A stretch of DNA of 64,000 nucleotides from Phymorhynchus buccinoides (GCA_017654935.2 CM065713.1:20976566-21040565); one strand, 5' to 3'; shown: positions 48,895 through 61,569, counted from the first letter of the stretch. Notes: generated from the letters alone by a model not told the origin. Program-made: numbers and translations.

Positions 48895-49132
48895 GGAACA
48901 TTGTTAGTGAATAACCTTTTGGAAATACTAACCCTATCCCTAACACTAGTAATAAACCTACCCCTTGACCCCCACCCTATAAGACGGAAAATACGCACGA
49001 ACTCACAACTGTGACAAATCGCGGTGTATTGCACGTACAACAGACTGGGGGGTATGATTAGGGTTAGGTTTAGGGATAGGGTTAGGGATAAGGTTAGTAT
49101 TCCAAAAAGGTTATTAGCTTAAAAAGTTCCTA
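48895..49132. mobile_element. Foldback element with telomere-like arms
   Basis: The left arm (about 48895-48965: AATAACCTTTTGGAAATACT, then AACCCTATCCCTAAC) is the reverse complement of the right arm (about 49057-49132: GATTAGGGTTAGG.., TTAGTATTCCAAAAAGGTTA). The arms carry degenerate CCCTAA/TTAGGG repeats. A MITE-like hairpin. Confidence 0.75.
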
Positions 49133-49198
49133 AAATAACAGCTTTATGTATGGTAAGAAAGGCACAAACGGAAAATAGAATAAACCGAGAAATGAAGG

Positions 49199-49268
49199 GG
49201 GGTGGGGGGGGGGGCAAACTATGCGTTACCTTTACCGGTCTTTCTTTTCAGGGGGGGGGGGGGGGGGC
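49199..49268. repeat. G-rich low-complexity tracts
   Basis: Two G runs (49199-49214 and 49252-49267); the plus-strand GGG clusters could form G-quadruplexes. Confidence 0.85.
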
Positions 49269-49384
49269 ATATCTTGACCTATAGCAGAAAAGAGTGTTTC
49301 ATAATCATAGTTCTGGCCTTTTTCGGCATGTGGCGGCATTGTAAATACAAAGAGTGTGGGAATTTTTCATTTTGGGTGTTCTTT

Positions 49385-49485
49385 TTTCTGGAACAATGCT
49401 GGAGGCAATGCCCGGTGGCCGTGCATACAAAACCACGGGAAGTCCCGATTTTTTAAATAATACAGATACGTGTAGTTGTCATCCC
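49385..49485 (-). repeat. SINE-family fragment
   Basis: CTGGAGGCAATGCCCGG, AGTCCCGATTTTTTAAA and AATACAGATACGTGTAG match the minus strand of the SINE at 15245-15461. Confidence 0.7.
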
Positions 49486-49729
49486 TTGTAATGCTCCACC
49501 TTGCCTCCCCCCCCACCCATCCCTCCCGCCCATACACCCACCCCCTACCCCAACCATAACCAGCTGGCTGACCTAACTGGGTCATCACCAGCACTTGGTG
49601 AACATGGTCTCCTGCCCCCCCTCTAATAAAAAACAGCACGTGTTTTGGGACACATGTCGTTTGCATAGTGAGCCAAAACTGTAAATTGGTGGTTTTCGCG
49701 GGGCATTTAATTATGAACAAGATGCTGTT

Positions 49730-50160
49730 TCAAATTTCCTGCCAGCTTTGCCCGGGATCCATAGCAAGCTGAACAGCAGAAGTTTAGGCGATCGGTTAAG
49801 ACACACGGCGGCGGTTTTTGTAGGAAAAGGTTGTGTGAAAGCGGCAGATCTAGCGCGGGCGTTTCTGAACCGATTCGCTTCCGGTTTGGCACAAGCCCGT
49901 AGCCCGGCCCCGGTGTTCATCTCCTGCCAAAATTCGAAGGGCAACGGTCCAGAAGAAAACGCCGGAGATAGACGGGTATCTCGCCGAGAGGCCGGCGGAT
50001 GCGCGTTTGAGCAATTTGCCGAAACCGCGCAAATGGACCAAGGCCGCCTACGGTTGCCGTTGCCATCGCCCCGTGAAGGTCTAACAGCAAAAAATTGAAG
50101 CGATTCGGTCGAAACAACGGCGGCAGGTTAGGTGTTATAAGGCCCGCTCCGTTCGTGTTC
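49730..50160. repeat. Interspersed repeat family C (second locus)
   Basis: Related to 45720-45995: GGTTGCCGTTGCCATCGC and AACAGCAAAAAATTGAAGCG followed by GGTGTTATAAGGCCC. Overlapping ORFs on both strands reflect high GC, not a gene. Confidence 0.7.
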
Positions 50161-50265
50161 AGACACACACACAGGACAGAACACACCACACAACACACAC
50201 ACACACACACACACAAACACAACACACACACACAACCACACACACACACACACACACACAGGACA
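50160..50265. repeat. (CA)n microsatellite
   Basis: ACACACACAC runs with short interruptions. Confidence 0.95.
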
Positions 50266-50339
50266 CTTGCCCAAAATTACTATATGATGATTCTCCCCTT
50301 TGCTATAGGGAGACTCTATTGCATTGTAAAAAAGTCTTA

Positions 50340-51010
50340 TTTTTTTTCCTTTTCTGTTCCTTCTCCTCTTTTTTTGCGGGTCCGATTGGGGCTGAAATTG
50401 TCAGGAACGTTTTGCAAGGACCATGTCGGTATTTATAAATGTGAAGTATCTATAATGATTTCGCCGAATTGTCGGCAAAACAGATGGCCCGAAAAAACGC
50501 GAACGAACGAACGAAATCGGCAAAATGTTAATCTTGAATATTATCAAAAACGGCTCTTCTTGAATGAATTGTTTATGTTTCAGGTTTATTTGAAGGAGAT
50601 GTTGAAAACACTGCTCCAGTATAAAACGGAACCGGATGCGTACCAACCGGAAGTGCTTCAGATAGGGAACACGCAGCTTTCATTTGGCTACGGAAATAGC
50701 CAAAAGCCGGAAATGATGTCAAAAAACTAACTAGTGGATATTGTAGCCTTGCTCTGGCCCACGGCAGAAAGGAGTTTTGGTGATGATAAGTTAAGAGTTT
50801 GGAAGTTATTTCATTTATGTAAAGTGGTGTCATTTTCATTTACTTCCATTTATGGGACATATTATTCGATCCGATTTCGCCTGAAACTTTGCAGGCCAAT
50901 TGTTGAAGGACACCATTCTAATGCTACCGTTTCCAATAGTAAAACCGATTGGCCAAAACCTTGGCGAAAGACTTTAAACTGAATTAACTGGAAAACGGCG
51001 GGACGGAAGA
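50340..51010 (-). repeat. Interspersed repeat family B (copy 2)
   Basis: TTGTCAGGAACGTTTTGCA, TTTCGCCGAATTGTCGGC and CCGAAAAAACGCGAAC resemble the 63.5-64 kb copy and the reverse of 41 kb. Confidence 0.6.
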
Positions 51011-51181
51011 ATTCATATTTTCTAGTATTTATTAAAGAGTAACATTGCAATACTTCTTTATAAATTCGAAACGTGGAAGTGGGACGAAAATTTTAATATT
51101 GAAATAATGCATGTTTCGCTCTTAAAGAAAAGAATTCCTGTCATGTTTGCTCTCAAAGGCAAAATAAGCGCTCAAAGTAAT

Positions 51182-51206
51182 ACTATTATTATTATTATTA
51201 TTATTA
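51182..51206. repeat. (ATT)n microsatellite
   Basis: TATTATTATTATTATTA. Confidence 0.95.
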
Positions 51207-51229
51207 GGATTTCTACCCTTTAGAGAGAA

Positions 51230-51450
51230 TAGGGGAAGACTGGGTAAAAGCGCATGGGCGGGTAAGAAGCCCACCCCCAATTATCTCATGAAAAAGAAGC
51301 AGAATTCAGTCTGCATTTTGCCCATGAGGACGAGCGTTAAAGTCTAGTCATTCCGTTCATGGGCAAAATTTGACTGAAATTTTTTATTTCATGAGATAAT
51401 TGGGGTGGGAGTCTTACCCGGCCCATGCGCTTTTTACCCGTCTTCCCCTA
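51230..51450. mobile_element. Foldback MITE, 221 bp
   Basis: Left arm 51230-51292 (GGGGAAGACTGGGTAAAAGC.., CCAATTATCTCATGAAA) pairs with right arm 51387-51450 (TTTCATGAGATAATTGGGG.., GTCTTCCCC). Inner segments (TTTTGCCCATGAGG and TTCATGGGCAAAATTTG) also pair, so almost the whole element folds back. A TA at each end fits a TA target-site duplication. Confidence 0.9.
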
Positions 51451-51716
51451 CTAATGCGTTTGTAAAGATTTGTTTTCTTCTTTTTCTTTATTTTTCCTTG
51501 TCCTTCCCCTTTTCCGATTTGGCTGACATTTTCAGGAAAGTTGCAGGACTATATTAGTATTCGTGGATGTTGCTCCCCCCCGAACCCTCCAAAGGGACTT
51601 TGCCCCTGTAGGCCTACTCCACCGGGACTTGGGTGGCTCATGGAACCCATTGCCCGGTCTTACACTAGTAGTGGTAATGGTAGTAGAAGAAGTAAATTGT
51701 CGTGAGAGAGGTGGTT

Positions 51717-52490
51717 TTGTTTGTGGCTCAAGCCACAAACCTATAACTCACTTTGTCGGTCGGTCGGTCTGTCGGTCTGGTCGGACTGTCGTTCCAAAAT
51801 TGTCGAACATTTTGACAAAATTGTCGCACTTCAAACCGAGGCTACCAATTCAAAATTAATTGAGGCCGCTCTTTAAAATGATGTATTTTAAAAGCGTCGC
51901 CAAAATAAAAAACATACGTAATACAGACACTACAACAGACACGGCGAGTATGCGGTGCTTCTTTTCGATGAGTATAAGTAGGATACATAGTTTTAAATGT
52001 TTTCCAAAAGATATAAAAAAAAGTTACGAAAGGGTGCAGAGAGCAAGATTTTTTTTTGCCCCGAACATTCTGGTTTACAGATTAAAATTATTGAAAAAGC
52101 CAGGGAAGGCAACTCAGATTGGAGTCATGATTGGAGTGGTAAAAAATAGACCGCGCGCCACAAACTATTTGCGATTTTGCTTGGGTTTTGCTTTGTTCAT
52201 ACTATTTATTTGTTTTATTCGGTTGGTTTGTATGTGTTCTGTTATCTTTGTTTTTATTGCTGATGTTGCTGCTCTGACTACCATGTCGTTGCCATATTAC
52301 TGTTAGTTGTTTTTTTGTTGACGATTTTCCTGTGTCTCAATGTTCATATATAGTATTAGTTATGTATTGCATGCTTAGAAACAAGGACAGAATGGAAGGA
52401 CTAAGCCCAGCCTAAGTTATTCCCCCCCCTCTCCCCCTTGTAAAATAAAGTTTCTGAGTCTGAGTCTGGGTCTGAGTCTGAATCTACCTT
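51717..52490 (+). repeat. Interspersed repeat family A (copy 2) with TCTGAG tail
   Basis: Starts with the hairpin TTTGTGGCTCAAGCCACAAA, then (GGTC)n, then TTGTCGAACATTTTGACAAA, and shares order with 39.4 and 58 kb. The plus-strand end at 52438-52485 reads AAATAAAGTTTCTGAG followed by repeated TCTGAG, a LINE/SINE-type tail, so this may be a retroposon. Confidence 0.75.
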
Positions 52491-52691
52491 TCAGTTGTTG
52501 TGCTGTCGTTATATGGGGAGTTGCACCCGCGCACTGTCAGAGCATGGACATATTTCATCATGATGAACGCCCGTCTCTTTGGATGTTTTTTTTCTTCTTC
52601 TTTCTTTTCTGCGTGCGCATAATGCACCCAGCACCACGAAAGGGACATTAAGTCGCGGGGCTAGTTTTTTCTCACAACAGGCTTGGAAAGT

Positions 52692-52921
52692 TTAACCCCT
52701 TGACTGCCACCAACGTATTATGTACTGACCTGATGACATCACTGATGACGTCATCAGATGAAGAGGAATAACCCTGATATGCTGGCTTTTGCTCTAACAC
52801 AGTCAAGAGAGTTATACCCCCAGACCATTTTGCCAGATTGGCTCTATCAGTTGTCTTTTTCATGGCATGATTTTCCCAATGATTTTTTTCTTCATTTTTT
52901 TTCTGGCAGTCAAGCGGTTAA
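52692..52921. mobile_element. piggyBac-type MITE, TTAA-flanked
   Basis: Left end TTAACCCCTTGACTGCCA, right end TGGCAGTCAAGCGGTTAA: inverted repeats with one mismatch, both bounded by TTAA, the piggyBac target. About 226 bp between the outer TTAA copies. The related sequence at 59.09 kb lacks it (natural empty site). Confidence 0.85.
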
Positions 52922-53007
52922 AAAAATCATTTTTTGTCAATTTTGAGTTACGGGTATTTCTCGTGATCTCTTACATCTTGTCTTCCGTATGTATAAAGGA
53001 TCAATCT

Positions 53008-53255
53008 TTAAGTGCCCATTGTACAGAGATCTGAGGGGGAAATTCCTTAAAGCTTGTGCTTACATGGATTTTAAGAAACTAGCTCGGTCACAGAGTGAAG
53101 AAAATAATATAGAAATGTTGCCAAGTTCGTCTTTCATGCCATGAAATTGAGAAAAAATGTAATTGATGGAAACCCCTGATTTCCTCGCTAATACAACGAA
53201 CTAGAAATGGCATATATAATACTCTTGTACAAAATGGGTTTTGAATATTTCGAAT
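53008..53255 (+). repeat. LINE fragment, inverted relative to 53755-54030
   Basis: Encodes KCPLYRDLRGKFLKA then YMDFKKLARS, matching the C-terminal end and 3' UTR of the minus-strand LINE at 53640-55195. Confidence 0.85.
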
Positions 53256-53534
53256 TAAGATCATGGTCTTGTAGGTGCTTTGAAACGAAACGAGTAGGTC
53301 AATGCATCTTCTTGAGCTAGGTTTATACTTTAGGCTGTGTTTTCCCAAAATGGCAGATGCTCATCTTACTAACTTTAAATGCTATTACTCTGGAACAGAA
53401 AACAGATTCAAGAATGGTTCCTGTATCATTAGAAAGAGAATGGTCGGAAGTTTTCACAGGCATAATTGTTCTCAGAATGGTCAGTTTGACACTTAATGTC
53501 CCTTTCGTGGTGCTGGGTCACGAACTTCATACAT

Positions 53535-53566
53535 GAGAGAGAGAGATAGAGAGAGAGAGAGTGAGA

Positions 53567-53617
<51 letters not shown>

Positions 53618-53637
53618 GCAGAGAGAGAGAGAGAGAA
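53535..53637. repeat. (GA)n microsatellite, left of LINE
   Basis: GAGAGA with few interruptions, joined directly to the LINE tail. Confidence 0.95.
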
Positions 53638-55296
<1,659 letters not shown>

Positions 55297-55374
55297 GTGT
55301 GAAACTGCGACCTTCATCCACCGAACGGGACTGAGCATCTGACATGGCCGGGAACAAAGAAGAAGAAGAAGATT

Positions 55375-55831
55375 GATTGATCGAACGATCAACTGACTGA
55401 CTGATTGACTTACTGATTGATTGATAGATTTGATTGATTGACTGATAGATAGATAGATTGATATATAGGTAGAATGCTATAGATAGATAGATTGATACTA
55501 CTATATATATATATGGATTTACGATTGATTGATGATAGTAGCCGCTCATTGCTGATAGATAGACAATACCGAATAGATTGCACTGATTGATAGATAGATA
55601 GATAGATAGATTGATTGATTTTTAGATATATAGATTGACAGACTAGATTGATTGATATGATTAGATAGATTGATAGTAATAGATTATTACAGATACGATA
55701 CGATTGATAGATTTATTAATATAGATAGATAGATAGATAGATTGATTGATTTGATAATAGATAGATTGATTAATCGATAGATAGATAGAGATAGATAGAT
55801 AGATAAGATAGATAGATAGATCAAAGATACC

Positions 55832-55883
<52 letters not shown>

Positions 55884-55920
55884 CAATGTGATTGATCGAT
55901 TGATCGATCGATCGATCGAT
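55375..55920. repeat. (GATA)n / (GATT)n tract
   Basis: GATTGATT and AGATAGATAGATA with many irregular breaks, ending CGATCGATCGATCGATTG right before the Ig exon's acceptor. Confidence 0.95.
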
Positions 55921-55953
55921 TGTTGTGGTGTGTGTGTGTGTTTTTTCTCTCAG

Positions 55954-56295
55954 ATGGTCCGGACAAGGTGATGCTGGAGGTCAGCTATCGCTTCGGGGAC
56001 AACAACAACAACAAACAACAACACAACAACAACAACGGTGGTCAGAAATGGCTGGACATTCGCTGCCGAGTGGAGGGCGTACACCCTTGGCACACCGTGG
56101 AGCTGACCTGGGCCAGGGGTGTGTGTTCGGACGACGCTGAGACGACCAGCACTACCACCAGTAACACGACTAGCGGGTCCTTGTGCAGTGTGGACCTGAC
56201 GGAGACTGACGCCGAGGGGATGGTCGTCGGCTGCTCCGCGACCAACCCTCACAACAACAATGAGAGACAGAGCGACACCGTCACTGTATTGCTAC
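55954..56295 (+). CDS. Internal exon encoding one immunoglobulin-like domain
   Basis: Exon of 342 bases (114 codons) bounded by a pyrimidine-rich acceptor (TTTTTTCTCTCAG, ending 55953) and a consensus donor (GTGAGT at 56296). Both splice sites are in phase 1, the usual arrangement for Ig-superfamily domain exons. The protein starts DGPDKVMLEVSYRF, has the core cysteine C38 (LDIRCRV), tryptophan W53 (VELTWARG) and the closing cysteine C94 (MVVGCSATN), with two extra cysteines C58 and C78 that could pair. An N-linked glycosylation site is at N71. Residues 16-28 are Asn/Gln-rich and encoded by (AAC)n. It would be an extracellular domain of a cell-surface or secreted protein on the plus strand. 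No other exon of the gene is identified, so the family (adhesion receptor, FREP-like or other) is unknown. Confidence 0.8.
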
Positions 56296-56322
56296 GTGAG
56301 TGAGTTAGTTAGTCAGTAAATA

Positions 56323-56515
56323 CGGACTATCTTTAGATAGTCCATTGACGTAATTATTGAACATATTGTGAAAACTAGTAACTTGTTTCAAAAGGAGACT
56401 GCAGAATATATAAAAAGCATGGCTCCCATCTTACATTTATTGCAGTCTTTTTTAATACAAGTTTTTTTTGCAATAACATCAGTAATATGTCAATGGACTA
56501 TCTAAAGATAGTCCG
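56323..56515. mobile_element. Hairpin-ended MITE in the intron, 193 bp
   Basis: 26-bp perfect inverted ends: 56323-56348 (CGGACTATCTTTAGATAGTC..) and 56490-56515. Each end is itself a near-perfect palindrome (GGACTATCT, TT, AGATAGTCC). No coding capacity. It begins 27 bases after the Ig exon. Confidence 0.85.
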
Positions 56516-56879
56516 TTTTTGACTCTAAGCCATCGAGGTCTAGTTAGGTACATTATGCATCAAGTCACAGAGGCGTTTCTGTGAAATTCGGGGCTACTCC
56601 CACCTGGAGAGCGCGTCGCAGCCAGAGGCGCGCCACCCAATTTTTTTATTTGTTTTTTGGCCAATCTTTTTGCCGAATTCAATTTTGTGTGACTGACTGA
56701 GGAAGGGGAGGGCGGGAGGGGGTGGTGTTAATTTTGACCAAATGACAACTTTTTTTCATTCGCCACTGGGGAATTTAACCGTGTGCCTAAGTGCATGAGC
56801 ACACGGGACCTCGGTTTAGCGTTCTCATCCGACGAAAGATTCCACGTTCAGTACCCGCAAGGCCTAGTGCAAAGTGAGA

Positions 56880-57005
56880 GGAAAAAATCCCCTGTACCCA
56901 GGTTCGAACTCGGGTTCTCACCTATGACACCACACCGCCCCCACCCCATACTCGAAGCCAGAACGCGCTGCCACTGTGCCACTCGACCGTTCACTGTTGG
57001 TTTCC
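56880..57005 (-). mobile_element. tRNA-derived SINE-like head
   Basis: The minus strand has GGTCGAGTGGCACAGTGGCA and GCGCGTTCTGGCTTCGAG (A box/anticodon-arm-like) and GAGTTCGAACCTGGGTAC (B box), separated by an expanded middle. Not a functional tRNA. Confidence 0.65.
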
Positions 57006-57009
57006 AAGA

Positions 57010-57789
57010 AAGGAAGAAAGTCTTGTCAAAACTGCGCAATGAAGCGGCAGCAACATATAATATACATAAATAGGATCACCATAAATAATTCAAATTTCAA
57101 ATGTCTTTATTGTCTTCAAATGAATAAACGCTCTTCTCTATCTTTTTATCTTACCAGCGTGCACTTAAATCTAAAACTGACAAGACATTATAATAATTAT
57201 GAACTAAGACATACAATACATGCAAAAAAGCGCATGTTATTACTTCAGTTTGTCACACACACTCCCCTACCCTACCACCTACCCCCCCCACACACACACA
57301 ACACACATACACGCAATAACGTAAACAAAGTATGTAATAGTTCTCCTTTAGCTATACCCAAAAAAAATAATAGCAACAAAAATTAATGTCCCATAACAAC
57401 AAATAATTCTTCTAAATAAATATACAAGCAAAATGCTTATGCATGGTGCTCTCTAAATAGTGTACGTTCCCCTACACAGAATTGACGCCTTGGCATGAGG
57501 CTGTGTCAGACCAGTTGACATATTAAAGCTAGAACACCAAGGCTACATCACAATGCTGTTACGTTCTAGCATGGTCTGTGCGGGTGATTGCGTCCTAAGC
57601 CATGACAAGCTCCTAGCATAATTATAACATCATCAGTCTCCGAAATCCCCGGAAGTCGGAGTGTGGCTGCCTCATGTGGCGGGGTGGATAAAAAAAAAAA
57701 ACCGGTCACACACGTAATGTTCTCAACTCCTAGTCTGATGCATTACTGTACCATAGTGTTCAAGTGCTTCGGCTGTTGAGGTGATCCCT
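57010..57789. other. AT-rich spacer, no gene recognised
   Basis: TTTCAAATGTCTTTATTGTC near 57097 resembles minus-strand retroposon tails seen elsewhere. A C/A-rich tract at 57270-57305. Nothing else recognised. Confidence 0.4.
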
Positions 57790-58290
57790 GGAGTCTTTTA
57801 GCCAGGGCACGCAAATAACAACAACTTTTGGTTTACACAAATTTAGTTCAAAGTGCACAATGGCCAGCATCAACAATATATAAACAAGCGCGAAAATCGC
57901 AATAGTTTGTGGCACGCAGTCTATTTTTACCACTCCAATCATTACATGAGTCACCTCCCCTGGCTTTTCAATAATATTAATCTGTAAACCAGAATGTTAT
58001 CTCTGCACACCAGTTCGTAACTTTTTATATCTTTTGGAAAACATTTTAAAACTATTTATCCTATTAATACTCATCAAAAGAAGACACTCGTCGTGTCTGT
58101 TGTAGTGTCTGTATTACGTATGTTTATATTGTGTTACGCTTTTAAAATACATTATTTTTAAAGAGCGGCCTCAATTTGAAGTGTAGACTCGATTTAAAGT
58201 GCGACAATTTTTTCAAAATGTGCGACAATTTTGGACCGACCGACCGACCGACAAAGTGAGTTATAGGATTGTGGCTTGAGCCACAAACAA
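57790..58290 (-). repeat. Interspersed repeat family A (copy 3)
   Basis: Reverse orientation; ends in (ACCG)n and GTGGCTTGAGCCACAAAC at about 58270. Contains CTGTATTACGTATGTTT and the CACTCCAATCATT segment shared with 52.13 kb. Confidence 0.85.
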
Positions 58291-59034
58291 AAGGAGATGC
58301 CATAAATAACAAGCAATGCTTATACATGGGTACTCTCTAATAATATTGTGAGTTACACAGAATTGGCTGCAACTCAAATAGGAATTGTTCGGAAATAATC
58401 AAAGGGAGTAATTTCATGGTGTGTGGAAGTCATCTTGCCTAATGAAGATTTAGTGCGATTTTTCTCACGCCACGAGGGCATGACGCTCGTGTGGGGCTAA
58501 TCCTCTCTATATTCTTAGTTGGGGATAAAGTAAATGAGAGAGAGAGTGAGTAGTCCCACCATCTCTCTCTCTCACTACGCCCAAGTAAGGAAATCGCGTG
58601 ATAAGCCCTAGTGCATTGACTGCCCTCTGGCATGAAAAAAATCGCCATAAGTCGACCATTCAATCGGGTCAAACAGGGGGAAGTCACTCTACCATCAGCT
58701 CTCGTAGACTATCGATTCGTGTAGTTTGAGCAGACATACAGCACTTAGAACACCGTGCGCCATTCTAAAAAAATCGCTGTCATTTATATCTTTTACGTCA
58801 CATTTTGCACTGTTTTATCAGTTTGTGGCCAATGGCCAACCCTCCCTAATTTTTCTTTAAATTGTTTTTGCAAGTCGCTGACTCGCACCCTCCGTGGGTT
58901 TCAAGCTTCGACGCCATTGTTGCATTGTTGCTATAATGGTGTTTGACCGAGAAATGGAGGTAAACAACTCTAATTTTCACGAAGTGCTCTCCCCTATCCA
59001 CGTGTTTTTTTCCCCCCGAAAATCGTCTATTGTG
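58291..59034. other. No gene recognised
   Basis: Unrecognised sequence with a short GA/TC patch near 58535-58575. Confidence 0.4.
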
Positions 59035-59200
59035 ATCCAGCACCACAAAAGGGACATTAAGTCGCTGGGCTAGTTTCTCACAACCAGGCTTACAAAATTC
59101 AAAAATATCATTTTGTTTTGTCAATTTTGAGTTATGGGTATTTTTGTATTCTCTAGCATCTTTTCTTTCATAATTGTAAAGGATAGTCTTATTCTCACGG
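59035..59200 (+). repeat. Partial copy of the 52626-53518 element (MITE-free)
   Basis: CCAGCACCACAAAAGGGACA then AGTCGCTGGGCTAGTTTCTC and GTCAATTTTGAGTTATGGGT, colinear with 52628-52985 but lacking the 52692-52921 MITE. Confidence 0.85.
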
Positions 59201-59755
59201 TTTCTAGATGGTTCTTATAAGTAAAGTTAATGTATAATAGTTAGCGCACCAAGAGCATGAGATGACTGAAATTGAACACAGTGTACTTAACTCTCTTTTT
59301 TTCTAATTAACACACCTCCCCACTCACACCAAAGCTTAGCCATACTACCACTCATACCCATTTCATCCTAGCCACGTGCGTGGTCTCAGAACAAAAGCCT
59401 GAGACAAAGCAAAGCACTAATTCTTCAAAACTACTGTGCTAACAGTTCCCAGCGCTTTCCATCCGCAACCTCACCCACACAGCACACTTCTAACATGGTG
59501 GAAGGACAACATGCCTATCCAATTCACACTTCGCTCCAAATGAGTGGCCATACCCCCAGCCTCTCTCCAACACCCTCGACAACTAACGCCCGCCACCCCT
59601 TTGCGGACCACCCACCAGTTCTTCGGATCCAACCCAACGCACAACTTTACTTCCTGGCAATGTAATGCACCACCGTGAGCATTCGAATTAGGGGAACGGA
59701 GCTCGAGCAATCACTGAATTGTTTTTGCTTCATACTACGACTCGATCTATCTACG
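59201..59755. other. No feature recognised
   Basis: A 79-codon minus ORF (59471-59710, PKNWWVVRKGVAG) is open but unrecognised. Confidence 0.35.
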
Positions 59756-60363
59756 TTGCTTTGATAAAACTTTTCTGTGGCCAATGTCTTTATTTGTGAA
59801 CCTCAAAAACAAAACCAGTTAACGTTACTTTGAGTAATGTTCCGTGTTCAAAACAAAACAAAAATAATAATTTGTGCTGATTTACTTTTTCTCCACCCCC
59901 AAAAAAAAATTGTGCTGATTTGCTTTTTCTCCCAATGAGGAAAAGAAGTGCCTTATGCAAAGACAGCTGTTCTTCGTCTAAATGAGATGTGCTCATCGTT
60001 TGCTATGATTGCCTGCACTTCTCCGACTGTCCAGCTGGATGACAACATGAGCAAAAAGACATTCTACAAGAGGAATGGTTGTCTTCTTTGCCATCAAATC
60101 GAAAAATCCATAATAAAAGCAAACCAGCATCAAAGTTGTAAACCAGAAAAGTAAAAAATCTTATGAAAATCTTATGTAAAATGAACAAAAATAATAATGT
60201 TCTGAAAATTTGTCAATTTCAAAAACCTAATAGACCATGAATTTTTTTTTTTTTTTTTTTTGTTGAACACGGAACATACTCAAAGTTAACATAACTGGTT
60301 TTGTTTCTGAGGTTCACAAAAATAAAAGACATGGGACACAGAAAAGGTATTTATCAAGCAAAC
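59756..60363. mobile_element. ~600-bp element with ~100-bp inverted termini
   Basis: 59756-59857 (TTTCTGTGGCCAATGTCTTT, GTGAACCTCAAAAACAAAAC, TGTTCCGTGTTCAA) is the reverse complement of about 60258-60363 with scattered mismatches. The interior holds a twofold repeat (TTGTGCTGATTTACTTTTTC and TTGTGCTGATTTGCTTTTTC) and a 68-codon ORF of unknown meaning. Confidence 0.8.
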
Positions 60364-60447
60364 TATTTCTGCATTTCAAATGCACTTAATTTTTCAGTCC
60401 TTCAGAGTAGGGTTACGGAGAGGCTATTCACATGAGATTTATTCTTT

Positions 60448-60483
60448 CATACTATTCTATCTATCTATCTATCTATCTATTCA

Positions 60484-60517
<34 letters not shown>

Positions 60518-60518
60518 T
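60448..60518. repeat. (CTAT)n microsatellite
   Basis: CTATCTATCTATCTATC with one break. Confidence 0.97.
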
Positions 60519-61569
60519 GGCCAATGCACAAGAACACCTTTAGCAAGATGTGAATGCCCTTGGTGGGTGGGGGAAGGATGCTCGAGTACTGACCAAACAA
60601 GGAAATAACTATCGCCAATAACCCTATTTCAGGCCACCAATAAGCTGCTCACTTCTGCCAACAGGTAGAACAACTCCCTGCCTTGGAATAAACTGCCTCA
60701 ACCAGGCCCCTTCAAACTCTTGCTTTCAATCTTGTGGCCCCAATAAATATTGCTACCACACTCATCTCTAACGGAAAGCAGGACCAGAGGCTCATATTGT
60801 GTGCATGCTAGTTAGAGTTACTCCAGGGTCCAAGTTCGACAGATGAAGGTCGTCTGCTCACCCATGGTCCTTGGTCACTGAAAGCAGGTTTTTTCTTATG
60901 TTAGTTTTTTGTTTTTTGTTGTTGCAAGACCTTGGTCCAAGGGAAATAAATCTTGCTTTTAAACCAGCCACGAACACCTTGTTGCTTTCCCTTTACTCGT
61001 ACGTTAACCGTCGGCTTTCATTCTGTCAAGTTTCGCACGCGGGTAAGGTAGCTAAAGGAACATCAAGGCCGAGTTCCATCGAAAGTGGAAGGTATTTTGG
61101 TCAAATTAGGTCCAAGTCACCGGAACCTAGGGAGAAAAAAAACTGCCGCACGAGGCTGGTTGATCTAGCGGTGGTTTTATTTTCTCACGCTCTCTAGTCC
61201 AACCTTATGCTTCTTCTTCTTCTTCATCCACCTCTTCGTTCCCATGCTCATTCACTGGCCATCCACAATGGGATAACACCAGGTACGTAAGCTCGTCTGC
61301 TTCATCTCAGTCCCTTTTACTCTGGTCTCCCTGCAGCATACGTTTTTTTTACAGCCAACTATCATTTCCGAATTTCTGTAGGAGTCTCAGAGAAGAAAAT
61401 TAGCATGTAATTTCATTTCATTTTGAAAAGTCCCCCCACACGCAAGGCAACAGTCTATGAAAGGATGAGTAGACTCGATAACCACCAACAAACCAGGAAA
61501 AGGGGAGTCTACAGAGAGTGACAGATTAGAGGAATAGTTACCTATGCACGTACTTGCGAAGCTAGGGGG
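60519..61569. other. No gene recognised
   Basis: A 108-codon plus ORF (60871-61197) has no recognisable motif. A TTCTTCTTCTTC patch at 61212. Confidence 0.35.

Larger units (their letters stand above)
52626..53518. mobile_element. ~891-bp element with 27-bp perfect terminal inverted repeats
   Basis: 52627-52653 (CCCAGCACCACGAAAGGGAC..) is the exact reverse complement of 53491-53517. No transposase is seen, so it is non-autonomous. It carries a nested piggyBac-type MITE and a LINE fragment. A partial relative lies at 59035-59200. No clear target-site duplication was found. Confidence 0.85.
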
